From contig PAJP01000025.1 in assembly GCA_002706095.1 (NCBI GenBank), positions 186,001 to 250,000 on the forward strand: 64,000 bases of DNA, read 5' to 3'. Below the pieces are notes generated by a model. It searched no databases. It was not told where the DNA came from and saw only the letters and a list, made by a program, of their open reading frames with translations. Origin of the DNA: Methylophaga sp. GTDB lineage: Bacteria > Pseudomonadota > Gammaproteobacteria > Nitrosococcales > Methylophagaceae. The translations under genes and the position numbers were made by a program. Of this stretch, positions 27,070-36,745 are shown piece after piece; position 1 is the first letter of the stretch; each line of letters starts with the position of its first letter.

Positions 27070-28059
27070 TTAGGTGAGCACCTTATCCAATGAAGCTGAA
27101 GTCTGTTGTGCTCGAATACGTTGACGATAAATAGCGACTAACTCGGCCGCTATCGCCACCGCAATTTCTGCAGGCGTTTTACTACCTATGGACATACCAA
27201 CCGGACCATGCAGCCGATCAATCTCTTGTTGAGTCAGATCAAATAATTTGAGTCTTTCCCGACGCTTATTGTTATTCGATTTGGCCCCCAAAGCCCCCAC
27301 ATAAAAAGCCGCTGATTTGAGCGCCTCAAGTAATGCCATATCGTCTAACTTCGGATCATGCGTTAAAGCCACCACTGCCGTATTTAGATCGGGCTGCAGT
27401 GAGGTCACAGCATCATCGGGCATCATTGTCAGTAATGTACTTTCTTGATGTGTCCATGTCTGCTGCATCTCAACTCTTGGATCACAAACATAGACTTGAT
27501 AATCGAGCGCAGTGGCTATATTGGCCAGATAATATGACGTTTCTACAGCGCCAATAATGAGTAAGCGTAAACGCGGTCCGTAGACGAATGAGATGGACTC
27601 TGGCCGTTCGCAGACCAGAGGCTCATGACTTAGTGCTAAGGAGCAGGTTACCTGTAAAGACCTCAGAGAAACGTCTCTTTTGATCAGCTTTTGGGAGGAA
27701 ATGGCGGTGATAACATCATCAAGCCATTGGTCATCAATGACTGGCTCTATCAGTAATTTTAATTGCCCCCCACAAGGTAGCTTGAAACGTGCTTGCTCTT
27801 CCTGATTAGCGCCGTAGGTTTTTATTTGAGCTGAAGCTGACGAAAGTGCACCATCATGTAAAAGTGTCACTAAATCATCTTCTACACAGCCGCCGGAAAC
27901 GGAGCCAGTGAACAGCCCGTCATCACGTAATACACACATAGAGCCAGGCTGGCGAGGGCTGGAACCGTAAGTGCTAAGTACCGTCACCAACCAGACTTTA
28001 TGCCCTTGCTGATACCAGCTTTGCAGCTGTTTTAGCACGTTTGTATCATGCCCCGTCAT
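27070..28059 (-). CDS. XdhC-family molybdenum cofactor insertion factor
   Basis: A 329-residue protein with the XdhC N-terminal block (VTVLSTYGSSPRQPGSMCVLRDDG, then GSVSGGCVEDDLV) and the C-terminal Rossmann domain (LLIIGAVETSYYLA; later YVGALGAKSNN and HGPVGMSIGSKTPAEIAVAIAAEL). XdhC binds molybdenum cofactor and delivers it, sulfurated, to the apoenzyme. It lies 4 nt downstream of the large hydroxylase subunit and just upstream of the MocA-like gene. Confidence 0.93.
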   Translation of the reverse strand: MTGHDTNVLKQLQSWYQQGHKVWLVTVLSTYGSSPRQPGSMCVLRDDGLFTGSVSGGCVEDDLVTLLHDGALSSASAQIKTYGANQEEQARFKLPCGGQLKLLIEPVIDDQWLDDVITAISSQKLIKRDVSLRSLQVTCSLALSHEPLVCERPESISFVYGPRLRLLIIGAVETSYYLANIATALDYQVYVCDPRVEMQQTWTHQESTLLTMMPDDAVTSLQPDLNTAVVALTHDPKLDDMALLEALKSAAFYVGALGAKSNNNKRRERLKLFDLTQQEIDRLHGPVGMSIGSKTPAEIAVAIAAELVAIYRQRIRAQQTSASLDKVLT

Positions 28060-28063
28060 AACA

Positions 28064-30364
28064 TTACGACTCTAGTTGATAACGTATTGGCAGTTCACGG
28101 ATACGTTTGCCTGTTGCATTAAAAATGGCGTTACACAGAGCCGGTGCAATCGGTGGCATACCTGGCTCACCAACACCACCTAGCGGCTCGCTAAAATCAT
28201 TGGCTGGCATCAGGTGCACATTAATTTCCTTAGGTGCAGCATCCATACGAGCAACCTGATACCCATCAAAGTTATCCTGAACGGTTACGCCGTCTTTAAA
28301 GGTAATCTCGCTAGACAGAGCAAGGCTCATGCCCATAATACATGCCCCTTCAATCTGTGAACGAATGCGTTCTGGATTCACTTGAGGACCGCAATCTACA
28401 GCAACATCCACTCTGGGCACGCTGACTTCTCCATCGTCATTCACCGTCACTTCAACGACAACCGCGACGTATGTCACGAAGCTATAATGAGCAGCCATTC
28501 CCTGACCAGAACCTGTCGGTAGTGATTTCCCCCACTCAGCTTTGTCCGTCACCATGTTAATCACGCCTTTCATACGTTTTGTATTCAATGGGTAAAGCTC
28601 GGGGGACTCGCCATAGTTCCACTCATCTTTTAATGAGGTCGGGTCTATTTCTCGATCGGGCCCAATCAGAGACAATAAGAAGTCTTTATGGTCTTTTTGC
28701 TGTTGGTGAGCCATCTCAGCAATAAATGATTGAATAGCAAAAGCATGTGGAATATTCGCTACCGAACGATACCAACCAATACGTGTATGAGCTGGTGCTT
28801 CTGGGTTTTCGATTTGAATATTCTTTATATCAAAAGGAATATTCACCACCCCCATGCTCAACTCCATCGGCATTTCATGTTTGGCACCTTCCGAAAAGGT
28901 TGAAGCAATGGTTGGAGCGACTGTACGGTGCAACCAAGCGATGGTATCGCCCTGCTCATCAAACGCGGCTTCCATATGTTCAGCAGACACAGTATGAAAA
29001 TAGGAATGCTGAATATCATCTTCACGTGTCCATACTGTTTTCACAGCGCGCCCATCCAATGCTTTGGAAATCAGCGCGGCTTCAACCAAGTAGTCTGGTT
29101 TCGACTTCCGCCCAAAACCGCCGCCCAATAGGGTCACGTAGACCTTAACCTGCTCAGGTTTTACTTCCAGCCATTTCGCAACGGTATCAACACCAGCCTG
29201 TGGGTTCTGGGTTGCAGTCCAAATCTCACATATACCATCAACAAACCGTGCCGTCGCAGCAGGAGGTTCCATTGGCGCTTGTGCTAGGTGAGGAATGTAG
29301 TAGTCAGCAGAAATTGTTGAGCTGGCATTGGCCATTGCTTCATACGCTTGACCTTTGCTTCTGATGACCTTGCCCCCTTTTTGCTGTGAGGAACGCTCTA
29401 AAGTCTTACGAAAGGCTTCTGAATCATACTGACGGTTAGGGCCCGCGTTCCATTCGATAGATAATTTCTCTCTACCTTGAATTGCCGCCCAAGTGTTGGT
29501 CGCGACAACAACCACCCCACCTAGTGGATTAAATACAGCTGGAGGCGGGCTACTGGGCAAGGTCAGAACTTTGAGTACGCCAGGTACTTTTAAGGTCTCC
29601 GTATCATCGTAGGATTTGAGTGTATCGCCATAAGCTGGAGGATGCGCGATAACAGCATAGACCATATCATCAAGGCGTACATCCATACCATACGTTGTTT
29701 GGCCAGTAGCGATATCGGCCCCATCAACGAGCCTATTGTCACTTTTGCCGATGTAATTGAATTCATCTGCAGTTTTATAAATCAGGTTTTGGCTTTCGGG
29801 CACATCCATTTCGGCCGCTTTCTGAGCAAGCTCACCATAACCTAGTGATTGTCCACTAGCCGCATGAACGACCTGATGATTCGCAGCTTTTACTTCACTG
29901 ACAGGCACCGACCATATCGCCGCGGCGGCAGCTTCTAACATCATTCTTGCCGCTGCCCCGACGTTACGCATAGGCATGAAAAAATGGCGCATACTTCTCG
30001 AGCCATCGGTATTCTGGTTGCCATAGCGCTTCTCATTACCATCTGCCTGAACAACTTTTACTTTTGCCCAGTCAGCAGACATTTCATCGGCAACCACCAT
30101 AGGTAAACTTGTTTTAACGCCTTGGCCCATTTCAGAACGATGAGCGACAATCGTGACAGTGCCATCTTCAGCAATTGAGACAAACACGAGTGGATCATCA
30201 ACCCAGCCATTAGGCATCCCGTCACGTCCATATTTTGGGTTTTCATCCGCAGCAAATAATTGTGACGGCATACCAACAGCTAGTACGAGTCCGCTTAATG
30301 CGAAGCCCTTAAGAAGTTTACGTCGACTCACATTGGCTATTTCAGGAAGATCAGAATGATTCAT
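28064..30364 (-). CDS. Molybdopterin-binding subunit of periplasmic aldehyde/isoquinoline oxidoreductase-type enzyme
   Basis: A 766-residue IorB-type subunit. The N-terminus carries a twin-arginine signal (SRRKLLKGF followed by a hydrophobic stretch), so the folded holoenzyme should be exported to the periplasm. Molybdopterin-binding blocks include [24 protein letters not shown] and, near the C-terminus, [15 protein letters not shown] with the catalytic Glu. The family hydroxylates aldehydes or N-heterocycles with water as oxygen source. The small 2Fe-2S subunit gene overlaps its start by one base. Many relatives have a third, cytochrome c subunit; none is adjacent here. Substrate unknown. 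Confidence 0.92.
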   Translation of the reverse strand: MNHSDLPEIANVSRRKLLKGFALSGLVLAVGMPSQLFAADENPKYGRDGMPNGWVDDPLVFVSIAEDGTVTIVAHRSEMGQGVKTSLPMVVADEMSADWAKVKVVQADGNEKRYGNQNTDGSRSMRHFFMPMRNVGAAARMMLEAAAAAIWSVPVSEVKAANHQVVHAASGQSLGYGELAQKAAEMDVPESQNLIYKTADEFNYIGKSDNRLVDGADIATGQTTYGMDVRLDDMVYAVIAHPPAYGDTLKSYDDTETLKVPGVLKVLTLPSSPPPAVFNPLGGVVVVATNTWAAIQGREKLSIEWNAGPNRQYDSEAFRKTLERSSQQKGGKVIRSKGQAYEAMANASSTISADYYIPHLAQAPMEPPAATARFVDGICEIWTATQNPQAGVDTVAKWLEVKPEQVKVYVTLLGGGFGRKSKPDYLVEAALISKALDGRAVKTVWTREDDIQHSYFHTVSAEHMEAAFDEQGDTIAWLHRTVAPTIASTFSEGAKHEMPMELSMGVVNIPFDIKNIQIENPEAPAHTRIGWYRSVANIPHAFAIQSFIAEMAHQQQKDHKDFLLSLIGPDREIDPTSLKDEWNYGESPELYPLNTKRMKGVINMVTDKAEWGKSLPTGSGQGMAAHYSFVTYVAVVVEVTVNDDGEVSVPRVDVAVDCGPQVNPERIRSQIEGACIMGMSLALSSEITFKDGVTVQDNFDGYQVARMDAAPKEINVHLMPANDFSEPLGGVGEPGMPPIAPALCNAIFNATGKRIRELPIRYQLES

Positions 30365-30822
30365 TATTTACCCCCCTGTTGCGCTGCTTGCTTAATTGCT
30401 TCGCGTATCCGCGTATAGGTACCACAACGACAAATATTGCCTCTCATGGCAGTGTCGATATCTTCATCTGTCGGGTTTGGGTTGTCACGAAGCAAGGCCG
30501 TTGCAGCAACAATTTGTCCTGATTGGCAATAACCACACTGAGGCACATTTATCGATTGCCAAGCCGTCTGAACAGCTTGCCCAACTTTGTCCTCTGATAC
30601 CGCTTCGATAGTGGTAATTTTTTTATCTTTTGCCGCACTGATTGGTGTGACACATGAACGGATTGGTTTACCATCAAGCATAACTGTACAGGCACCACAA
30701 AGCGCTTTACCGCATCCAAACTTTGTGCCTGTCATACCGAGTATGTCTCTGAGTGTCCATAGAATTGGTGTATCTTCAGGTGCGTCTACCTGACGGCTTT
30801 TACCGTTAATCATGAGCTTCAT
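30364..30822 (-). CDS. 2Fe-2S subunit of the molybdenum hydroxylase
   Basis: A 152-residue IorA-type protein. The plant-ferredoxin cluster is [16 protein letters not shown] with the fourth Cys in IRSC; the second, helical-domain cluster is CGYCQSGQ and [10 protein letters not shown] chose the ATG at 30822, for which AGGA lies 8 nt upstream; further in-frame ATGs at 30831 and 30813 are possible. It passes electrons from the molybdenum site. It has no signal of its own and would be co-exported with the Tat-bearing large subunit, whose gene starts on its last base. Confidence 0.93.
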   Translation of the reverse strand: MKLMINGKSRQVDAPEDTPILWTLRDILGMTGTKFGCGKALCGACTVMLDGKPIRSCVTPISAAKDKKITTIEAVSEDKVGQAVQTAWQSINVPQCGYCQSGQIVAATALLRDNPNPTDEDIDTAMRGNICRCGTYTRIREAIKQAAQQGGK

Positions 30823-31032
30823 TTGATTCATCCTAATTCTGATTCGAGTAATCTTTTTTTTTGCGCCTGACAATCACACTTAGTTAGCCAGCTAATTATT
30901 ATTCAATTATACATGACCAGTATTGAAAAATTTAGTTCCTAGACAAAAAGCCATGGTGTAAAAAAAGATAAAGGTTTCTCTATCTTTTATCAGTTATGGT
31001 AATTTTATGCCTGTCTTAAAATAGGAGTGTTT

Positions 31033-31173
31033 ATGAAACCATTGGCTTTGTTACTATCTGTTTGTTTCATCTTATTTCTAGCTGGCTGTAATACGATGGA
31101 GGGCATCGGTAAAGATGTGGGTGCGGCAGGAGATGCTCTAGAAAAGAGTGCCAGCGAGAATAAAGGTTATTAA
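31033..31173 (+). CDS. Entericidin-like small lipoprotein (copy 1)
   Basis: A 46-residue protein: hydrophobic signal ending in the lipobox LAGC, then NTMEGIGKDVGAAGDALEKSASENKGY. This is the entericidin A/B (EcnAB) pattern of tiny stress-regulated outer membrane lipoproteins. AGGAG precedes the ATG by 7 nt. A close paralogue lies 2.5 kb away at 33563. An intrinsic terminator follows at once. Confidence 0.9.
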   Translation: MKPLALLLSVCFILFLAGCNTMEGIGKDVGAAGDALEKSASENKGY

Positions 31174-31174
31174 T

Positions 31175-31205
31175 AAAAAAGCCTCAATTCATTGAGGCTT
31201 TTTTT
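31175..31205. terminator. Bidirectional intrinsic terminator
   Basis: GCCTCAAT and ATTGAGGC form an 8-bp GC-containing stem with a 2-nt tip, extended by A/T arms, flanked by A and T runs on both sides. It can stop the entericidin-like gene on the plus strand and the holin-like gene on the minus strand. Confidence 0.9.
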
Positions 31206-31228
31206 ATTTTTATATATGTTAAGTGACA

Positions 31229-31672
31229 TTAACTTTCGTCAAAGTATTGCTTAAATGCAGACTTAACAACAGACCTAGCTTCCTGACTATAACCAAATAA
31301 AACACCAGCAGCTAAAGTTGTTGCTAGAGACTTGCCTGGGTGTTTTTTGATCACATCAACCAGCACAGGGTCAGAAAGTTTTTCCAAAAGTGCGGTTAAC
31401 TCCTCAGCTTGTTGAGTATTGTACTCGCGCCCCTCTCTATTACGAGAGGGTGCTTTATCAGAAGTACGGTTCAGTACTTTTACAACGGCTAAAATAATTA
31501 ACGCCACCAGAAGGTACGCGATGGCTGTTAACAAAGCTGCTAGAGGCATATCAAAATATGCCTGAAGAGCTATATAGCCAGCAATCCCGGCAAAACCAAT
31601 AGCAAATAATCCGAGAATGATTGCCAATGCAAACGCTAAGGTTGTTACTTGTATTCTTGAAAACAAACTCAT
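31229..31672 (-). CDS. YqjE/holin-superfamily-like membrane protein
   Basis: A 147-residue protein with two long hydrophobic helices (about residues 12-35 and 43-65) and a cytosolic C-terminal half ending with another weakly hydrophobic segment (KSLATTLAAGVLFGYS). Size, topology and position next to a DUF883 (YqjD/ElaB-type) gene match the YqjE/holin-superfamily membrane proteins. YqjD-type proteins have been linked to membrane-bound ribosomes in stationary phase; the role of YqjE is not established. Probably cotranscribed with the DUF883 gene 33 nt upstream. Confidence 0.7.
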   Translation of the reverse strand: MSLFSRIQVTTLAFALAIILGLFAIGFAGIAGYIALQAYFDMPLAALLTAIAYLLVALIILAVVKVLNRTSDKAPSRNREGREYNTQQAEELTALLEKLSDPVLVDVIKKHPGKSLATTLAAGVLFGYSQEARSVVKSAFKQYFDES

Positions 31673-31705
31673 CGTAACCTTCTTATTTAGTTAGGGTGAA
31701 TAGAG

Positions 31706-31978
31706 TTATTTTCTATCGAGCGCTTTACCAATCACCAAGCCAATACCAAAAGCAACGGCCATACTTGTATATGGGTGTGCTTCAACTTCGCCTTGTGCTC
31801 TAGCAATACTCTCTTTTGCCTGTTGTTGTGCCTGCTGTGCAGTCGCTTTGACTTTATCTTGTCCTTGTTGTGCATATTCTGTAGTTAGATTTTTTAAAGT
31901 ACTGGTAACTTCGGCAAAATCTTTACGTAATGCATCTAACTGTTCTTGTAATTCTTGATTTGTCGTTTGTGTAGCCAT
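31706..31978 (-). CDS. YqjD/ElaB-family (DUF883) membrane-anchored protein
   Basis: A 90-residue protein with an amphipathic, Gln/Ala-rich coiled-coil N-terminal part and the family's C-terminal glycine-containing anchor HPYTSMAVAFGIGLVIGKAL. E. coli relatives are stationary-phase, RpoS-controlled and associate with ribosomes at the membrane. It is likely the first gene of a pair with the holin-like gene. Confidence 0.9.
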   Translation of the reverse strand: MATQTTNQELQEQLDALRKDFAEVTSTLKNLTTEYAQQGQDKVKATAQQAQQQAKESIARAQGEVEAHPYTSMAVAFGIGLVIGKALDRK

Positions 31979-32034
31979 TTTTATCTCCTATTGATCTGTT
32001 ATAAACGTATCTTCGAGACTATTATCCGTGGCAA

Positions 32035-32277
32035 CTATTTATCCATTGCATCTTCAGCTTCATCTGCTGAATCTTCAATAGCATCACCAGCGTCATCTGC
32101 AGCATCGTCAATTGCATCTCCAGCATCTTCAACCGTGTTGTCGATTTTTTCACCCATTTCTTCTGCTGGACCATCGTTATCACAAGCTGAAAGCATACCA
32201 ACGCCTGCAAAAGCAAACATAATTAGCAATGCTTTACAGATCATTGAAAAAGGCTTTGATTCACTCATTGATTTCAT
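32035..32277 (-). CDS. Small acidic lipoprotein with Asp/Ala repeats
   Basis: An 80-residue protein. I chose the ATG at 32277 because GGAG lies upstream at good spacing; earlier in-frame starts are weaker. A signal with lipobox (GMLSAC) precedes an acidic mature part made of imperfect 11-residue units (GDAIDDAADDA, GDAIEDSADEA, EDAMDK), predicted to be an acidic amphipathic helix. It resembles other tiny stress lipoproteins in this block, though I do not recognise a named family. Confidence 0.75.
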   Translation of the reverse strand: MKSMSESKPFSMICKALLIMFAFAGVGMLSACDNDGPAEEMGEKIDNTVEDAGDAIDDAADDAGDAIEDSADEAEDAMDK

Positions 32278-32536
32278 ACATACATCTCCATTTAGAATTG
32301 GGCTGAATAAAAACATTATTCAACTAGACTGACAAACTTATTAATGCGTTTGTTCATCAATACTGACATTAAAAGAGCTTTCATAGCAAAAAGTATTTAT
32401 CGGAAATACTTATTGTTCGGCTCTTCTTAATCTAACCTATCGCTGATTAATGACTACTGCCTTAACCTATGTTAAAGACGAGGTAATCAAATACACATAT
32501 CGTATTCATTCCCATTCACTATAAAGGAAGATAGAT

Positions 32537-32701
32537 ATGTTAAGTTGGGCATTGACGTTTTTAATCATCGGTATCATTGCTGGTGCGCTTGGTTTAAGTG
32601 GTGTTGCTGGTACAGCGACCAACATTGCTTGGATTTTATTTGTTATTGGTTTAGTTCTCGCCCTCATTTTCTTCATTACTGGTAGACGTCCACCTATGTA
32701 G
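32537..32701 (+). CDS. DUF1328 small membrane protein (YtjA type)
   Basis: A 54-residue protein with two hydrophobic helices: [19 protein letters not shown] and [18 protein letters not shown], then a short basic end. This is the DUF1328/YtjA family, small inner membrane proteins frequently induced by stress. AAGGAAG lies upstream of the ATG. It sits among other stress-associated small genes and upstream of a Crp-type regulator. Confidence 0.92.
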   Translation: MLSWALTFLIIGIIAGALGLSGVAGTATNIAWILFVIGLVLALIFFITGRRPPM

Positions 32702-32794
32702 ACGTATATTCTCACGAAAAATATAGACATTCTTAATCGATGATGGCGTATTCAAGAAGGTCTCTTTTGAACTACATTATTTGAGCGAGTCTTC

Positions 32795-33547
32795 ATGGAA
32801 TCTGTTATCAGCGATACAGAAAGTTGTATTGTTCGTCAGTTTGAAAAAATGGTCGAGTTGTCAGAGTCAGAAGTAAACCTTCTTGCCGCTCTAGAAAGAG
32901 ATGCTCGTAAGTTTGGCTCTGGTGAACGTCTAGCGTTCGCTGGTGAATACAGTGATCGTTTTTACACCCTAAAATCTGGCTGGGCCTGTGCGATAAAGAC
33001 CATGGCAGATGGCCAAAGGCAAATTCTGGATATCTTTTTGCCAGGTCAGATTATAGGATTAAGGGAAATTGGACTGAGTCATTCACTCACAGAGTTTAGG
33101 GCGCTGACACCAATAGAAGCCTGTCCATTCCCTAAACTAAGATTGACTGAGATTTTTGAAAAATCACCAAGATTAACCGATTTATTCTTTTTGATCATGG
33201 CCAGAGAACAGGCCATGCTGATTGAGAGAATCGTCAATATAGGCAGACGAAACGCTGCTGAACGTCTTGCACATTTCATTGTTGAAATGAAAGTGAGATT
33301 ACATCAGCGGGCATGTGAGTTTCACCTACCTATGAATCAGGCGATTATCGGTGATACCCTTGGTATTTCTTCAGTTCATGTAAGTCGTACGTTTAAACAC
33401 TTACGTGATTTAGGTCTAATTGACAATAAAAATGGTCAAATAGAAATAAACGATTTAGACGGATTAATTGATCTATCTGGTTTTGATCGGAGTTATCTTG
33501 ATACGTATCCGGACTGGACCAGACTTAATAAACCCTCTCAACAATAA
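32795..33547 (+). CDS. Crp/Fnr-family transcription regulator
   Basis: A 250-residue regulator: N-terminal cyclic-nucleotide-binding-like beta roll (FGSGERLAFAGEYSDRFYTLKSGWACA, LDIFLPGQIIGL), a dimer helix, and a C-terminal winged helix with the recognition segment IGDTLGISSVHVSRTFKHLRD. The N-terminal Cys cluster of Fnr is absent, so an iron-sulfur sensor is unlikely; the Arg/Ser pair that binds cAMP is not obvious either, so the ligand is unknown. It lies 15 nt upstream of the second entericidin-like gene and is likely cotranscribed with it, suggesting control of envelope-stress genes. Confidence 0.9.
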   Translation: MESVISDTESCIVRQFEKMVELSESEVNLLAALERDARKFGSGERLAFAGEYSDRFYTLKSGWACAIKTMADGQRQILDIFLPGQIIGLREIGLSHSLTEFRALTPIEACPFPKLRLTEIFEKSPRLTDLFFLIMAREQAMLIERIVNIGRRNAAERLAHFIVEMKVRLHQRACEFHLPMNQAIIGDTLGISSVHVSRTFKHLRDLGLIDNKNGQIEINDLDGLIDLSGFDRSYLDTYPDWTRLNKPSQQ

Positions 33548-33562
33548 TTGGAGGAGCAAATT

Positions 33563-33703
33563 ATGAAACTTACTACCTTATTAATTCCATTATCTTTGGC
33601 ACTTTTCTTATCCGCTTGTAACACGATGGAAGGTGTTGGCAAGGATGTTGAATCAGCAGGCGATGCGATTGAAGATTCCGCCTCTGAAAATAAAAACTAT
33701 TAA
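33563..33703 (+). CDS. Entericidin-like small lipoprotein (copy 2)
   Basis: A 46-residue protein with lipobox LSAC and mature part NTMEGVGKDVESAGDAIEDSAS plus ENKNY, clearly a paralogue of the copy at 31033 (identical length and near-identical core NTMEG-GKDV--AGDA-E-SASENK-Y). GGAGG lies upstream. It follows the Crp-type regulator by 15 nt. Confidence 0.92.
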   Translation: MKLTTLLIPLSLALFLSACNTMEGVGKDVESAGDAIEDSASENKNY

Positions 33704-33722
33704 AACCTACCGGTTTACTCTC

Positions 33723-33747
33723 AGCCCCTTAATTGGGGCTTTTTTTT
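33723..33747 (+). terminator. Intrinsic terminator of the crp-like/entericidin unit
   Basis: AGCCCC and GGGGCT form a 6-bp stem with a TTAATT loop, followed by seven T. A second, purely palindromic element (AAGCTAGGTAT and its complement, 33758-33779) follows with no clear role. Confidence 0.9.
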
Positions 33748-33909
33748 ACCCAAAAAAAAGCTAGGTATATACCTAGCTTAATCAATTAGAAGGAGCAATA
33801 ATTGTGAGAACTGAAACCCATCACCTCACAATAAGTGTAGCGTCGTACAGATAAAAAAATTGAATATAAAGACACTAAATTATGAGCAAGATCACATTTT
33901 CTATCAGTT

Positions 33910-34557
33910 TTATGGCGCCAATCGTTGTTTTATCCATTGACCATCTGTTTTTAAGCTATAAGCAATGCGATCATGTAGCCTACTAGATCGTCCCTGCCAG
34001 AACTCCCAATACTGAGGCATGAGTCTATACCCTCCCCATGACTCAGGTCTTGGTGGTGTTAGTCCAAACTTCAATGCGTATTTAGCGGCGTCTTCAACAA
34101 TCACTTTCCGACTTTTAATAACTTGGCTTTGTGGTGATGCCCAAGCACCGATACGGTGGGTTAATGGCCTCGAAGCATAATACTCATCTGACAATGATGT
34201 AGCGAGTTTCTCAACTTTCCCTTCAATTCGGATAACACGCTCTAACTCTGGCCAAAAGAATTGTAATGAGGCGTAAGGATTAACGTCTAGATTTTGCCCT
34301 TTTCTACTTTGGTAATTAGTAAACCAGACAATGCCATCTTCATCGAACCCTTTTATCAAGACTGGTCTAGTTGATGGTCTACCCTGTTCATCTGCTGTGG
34401 CTAAGGTCATTGCATTAGCTTCACACACACTTTTTTCCAGCGCGTCTGATAACCACACCTTAAACTGCTCAAGTGGTGATGCTGCACTCATACTCTCGTC
34501 AAGAGAGTCTTTTTCGTAGCTTTTTCTTAAACCAGACAAATCCAGATCATCACTCAT
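33910..34557 (-). CDS. pdxH: Pyridoxamine 5'-phosphate oxidase
   Basis: A 215-residue PNPOx of normal length. Visible blocks are [35 protein letters not shown] (FMN/PLP binding), the SPQSQVI segment and the C-terminal [14 protein letters not shown] with substrate-binding Arg and His. It oxidises pyridoxine or pyridoxamine phosphate to PLP using FMN. It stands alone between the entericidin unit and the tRNA/rpoD operon terminator. Confidence 0.96.
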   Translation of the reverse strand: MSDDLDLSGLRKSYEKDSLDESMSAASPLEQFKVWLSDALEKSVCEANAMTLATADEQGRPSTRPVLIKGFDEDGIVWFTNYQSRKGQNLDVNPYASLQFFWPELERVIRIEGKVEKLATSLSDEYYASRPLTHRIGAWASPQSQVIKSRKVIVEDAAKYALKFGLTPPRPESWGGYRLMPQYWEFWQGRSSRLHDRIAYSLKTDGQWIKQRLAP

Positions 34558-34679
34558 AACTACTCACATATTAATCAATTAATAACACCATGCCTGTCGT
34601 ATTTTTTTATCACAACAGGGATATGTTGATGCTATGACTATAATCAATCTTTTGTGAATTATTTATCAATGTCAGGCAT

Positions 34680-34715
34680 AAAAAAAGCCTTGGCAAAACT
34701 TAATACCAAGGCTTT
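34680..34715 (-). terminator. Terminator after tRNA-Ile2 / rpoD operon
   Basis: On the minus strand AAAGCCTTGG and CCAAGGCTTT form a 10-bp stem with a 12-nt loop followed by a T run, 9 nt after the tRNA CCA end. Confidence 0.9.
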
Positions 34716-34723
34716 GATTATAA

Positions 34724-34800
34724 TGGTGGGCCCACTAGGACTTGAACCTAGGACCAATGGATTATGAGTCCACTGCTCTAACCAACTGAGCTATAGGCCC
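34724..34800 (-). tRNA. tRNA-Ile2 (CAT anticodon, lysidine type)
   Basis: A 77-nt cloverleaf with a 7-bp acceptor stem (GGGCCTA/TGGGCCC), D loop AGCTCAGTTGGTTAGAGC, anticodon loop CTCATAA, T loop GGTTCAAGTCC and encoded CCA. The CAT anticodon fits elongator Met or Ile2; the variable and T-arm sequence (TTGGTC, GTTCAAGTCC) and the position beside rpoD, as for E. coli ileX, favour Ile2, whose C34 is modified to lysidine by TilS. It starts 11 nt after the rpoD stop and precedes a terminator. Confidence 0.88.
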
Positions 34801-34811
34801 TTTTGACTAGC

Positions 34812-36656
34812 TTACGAACCTTCTGAATCTAGGAAGCTTCGTAATTGATCAGAACGTGAAGGATGGCGCAGTTTACGTAATGCTTTCGCTTCAATCTGAC
34901 GTATACGTTCACGTGTGACGTCAAATTGTTTGCCTACTTCTTCAAGCGTATGATCGGTATTCATATCGATACCAAAACGCATACGTAAAACTTTTGCTTC
35001 TCTCTCTGTCAGGCCGTTTAATACGCCTTGAGTCGCTTCACGCAAGCCTTCTATTATCGCAGAATCTGAAGGTGAAATCACGTTCACATCTTCAACAAAA
35101 TCACCTAAATGTGAATCTTCATCATCACCGATCGGTGTTTCCATCGAAATTGGCTCTTTAGATATCTTCAGTACTTTACGTACTTTATCTTCAGGCATAT
35201 CGACACGTTCAGCTAACTCATCCGGTGTCGGCTCACGCCCCATCTCTTGTAGCATTTGGCGGGCAACACGGTTCAGTTTATTGATTGTCTCAATCATATG
35301 CACAGGAATACGAATAGTGCGTGCCTGGTCGGCAATTGAGCGGGTGATCGCCTGACGGATCCACCAGGTTGCATAGGTTGAGAACTTATAACCACGTTGA
35401 TATTCAAATTTATCAACGGCTTTCATCAAACCAATATTACCTTCCTGAATCAAGTCCAAGAACTGCAAGCCACGGTTTGTATATTTTTTCGCAATAGAAA
35501 TAACCAGACGTAAGTTCGCCTCAACCATTTCTTTTTTCGCGCGGCGGGCTTTAGCCTCTGCAATCGACATTTGGCGTGAAATTTCTTTTATTTCAGAAAT
35601 TGACATGCCACGACTTTCTGCAATCTCAGCTAAAACTGATTGTGCAGCAATGATTTCGTCGTGATGCTTCTTAATGGTAGAAGAGTAATGTTTTTTGGCT
35701 CTGATATGCTTGTCAGCCCAGTTAACATTGCTCTCATTACCTTGAAATGAATCAATAAAATCACGACGATTCATGCGAGCTTGCTCTACTACGATATCCA
35801 TAATAATTCTTTCTTGATTACGGATTTCGTTGACCGTATCGCTCATTAAGACATTGAGATAAGCCAATGTTTTTGGAGTGAGTTTAAACTCCATAAATTG
35901 AGTACTTGCCTGTTCGCGTAACGTCTCAGCTTCTTTATCTTCAGCTTTCAGATAGGCGTTAAAGCTGTCTTTTAATGCTTCAAACCGAACCCGCGCTTCT
36001 TCAGGATCGATTTCACCTGAATCATCATCATCACTGACGTTGTCTACACTATCGTCATCATCGTCATCATCTGAATCGCTGTCAGAATCATCGTCTGAGT
36101 CGTCATCTGTATCGCTGAGATCATCCTGCTCTTCTACCAGCTCTTCTGCTGAAACAAAGCCTTTTATTAGCTCATTCAGACGCATTTCCCCTGCTTCTAC
36201 AGCGTCATACAGCTCTAAAAATGATGAAATACATGCAGGATATGTTGAGAGCATCATCAGGCTTTCACGCAAGCCCGCTTCAATGCGTTTGGCAATGACA
36301 ATTTCGCCTTCACGTGTCAGCAGTTCGACCGAGCCCATTTCACGCATATACATACGCACTGGATCAGTAGTTCGACCAAATTCGCCATCAGAGCTTGCTA
36401 GGACAGCAGCAGCTTCTTCATCGGAGACTTCGTCGTTCGACGAAACCGCTTCAGCAAGACGCTCCATTTCATCGGTATCCATGCCATCTTCGTGGACCAT
36501 AATACCGAGGTCACTAAACATGCTGACAATATCTTCGACCTGATCAGCATCTACCAAATCTTCTGGAAGATGATCATTAATCTCACCATAGGTGAGATAA
36601 CCACGTTCTTTACCTAAGGCGATCAGTTCCTTAACGCGTGATTGTTGATCTTTCAT
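34812..36656 (-). CDS. rpoD: RNA polymerase primary sigma factor (sigma-70)
   Basis: A 614-residue RpoD with region 1.1, a conserved 1.2 ([12 protein letters not shown]), a highly acidic Asp/Ser tract in the non-conserved region (about residues 185-218), regions 2.1-2.4 ([40 protein letters not shown]..., [10 protein letters not shown]), region 3 and the 4.2 helix-turn-helix ([26 protein letters not shown]). It directs housekeeping transcription. It is the distal gene of the rpsU-yqeY-dnaG-rpoD macromolecular synthesis cluster. Confidence 0.98.
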   Translation of the reverse strand: MKDQQSRVKELIALGKERGYLTYGEINDHLPEDLVDADQVEDIVSMFSDLGIMVHEDGMDTDEMERLAEAVSSNDEVSDEEAAAVLASSDGEFGRTTDPVRMYMREMGSVELLTREGEIVIAKRIEAGLRESLMMLSTYPACISSFLELYDAVEAGEMRLNELIKGFVSAEELVEEQDDLSDTDDDSDDDSDSDSDDDDDDDSVDNVSDDDDSGEIDPEEARVRFEALKDSFNAYLKAEDKEAETLREQASTQFMEFKLTPKTLAYLNVLMSDTVNEIRNQERIIMDIVVEQARMNRRDFIDSFQGNESNVNWADKHIRAKKHYSSTIKKHHDEIIAAQSVLAEIAESRGMSISEIKEISRQMSIAEAKARRAKKEMVEANLRLVISIAKKYTNRGLQFLDLIQEGNIGLMKAVDKFEYQRGYKFSTYATWWIRQAITRSIADQARTIRIPVHMIETINKLNRVARQMLQEMGREPTPDELAERVDMPEDKVRKVLKISKEPISMETPIGDDEDSHLGDFVEDVNVISPSDSAIIEGLREATQGVLNGLTEREAKVLRMRFGIDMNTDHTLEEVGKQFDVTRERIRQIEAKALRKLRHPSRSDQLRSFLDSEGS

Positions 36657-36745
36657 GCAGCCCCTTTAACCCTGTGACGCTTATAGACGTGAACACTTCA
36701 TTATACTGAAATGACAAATTTATTGCATCAAATTAACATAAACAT

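Noticed and set aside
31955-32332. Ser/Ala/Pro repeat plus-strand frame
   Set aside because: It is the complement of the acidic repeat lipoprotein, which has a lipobox and ribosome site and is the better candidate.
34724-34800. Elongator tRNA-Met reading of the CAT-anticodon tRNA
   Set aside because: The variable and T-arm sequence and proximity to rpoD fit Ile2 better, although the anticodon alone cannot decide.
36040-36543. Ser-rich plus-strand frame of 167 codons
   Set aside because: It is the antisense of the Asp/Glu-rich region of rpoD; composition explains the open frame and it has no ribosome site.
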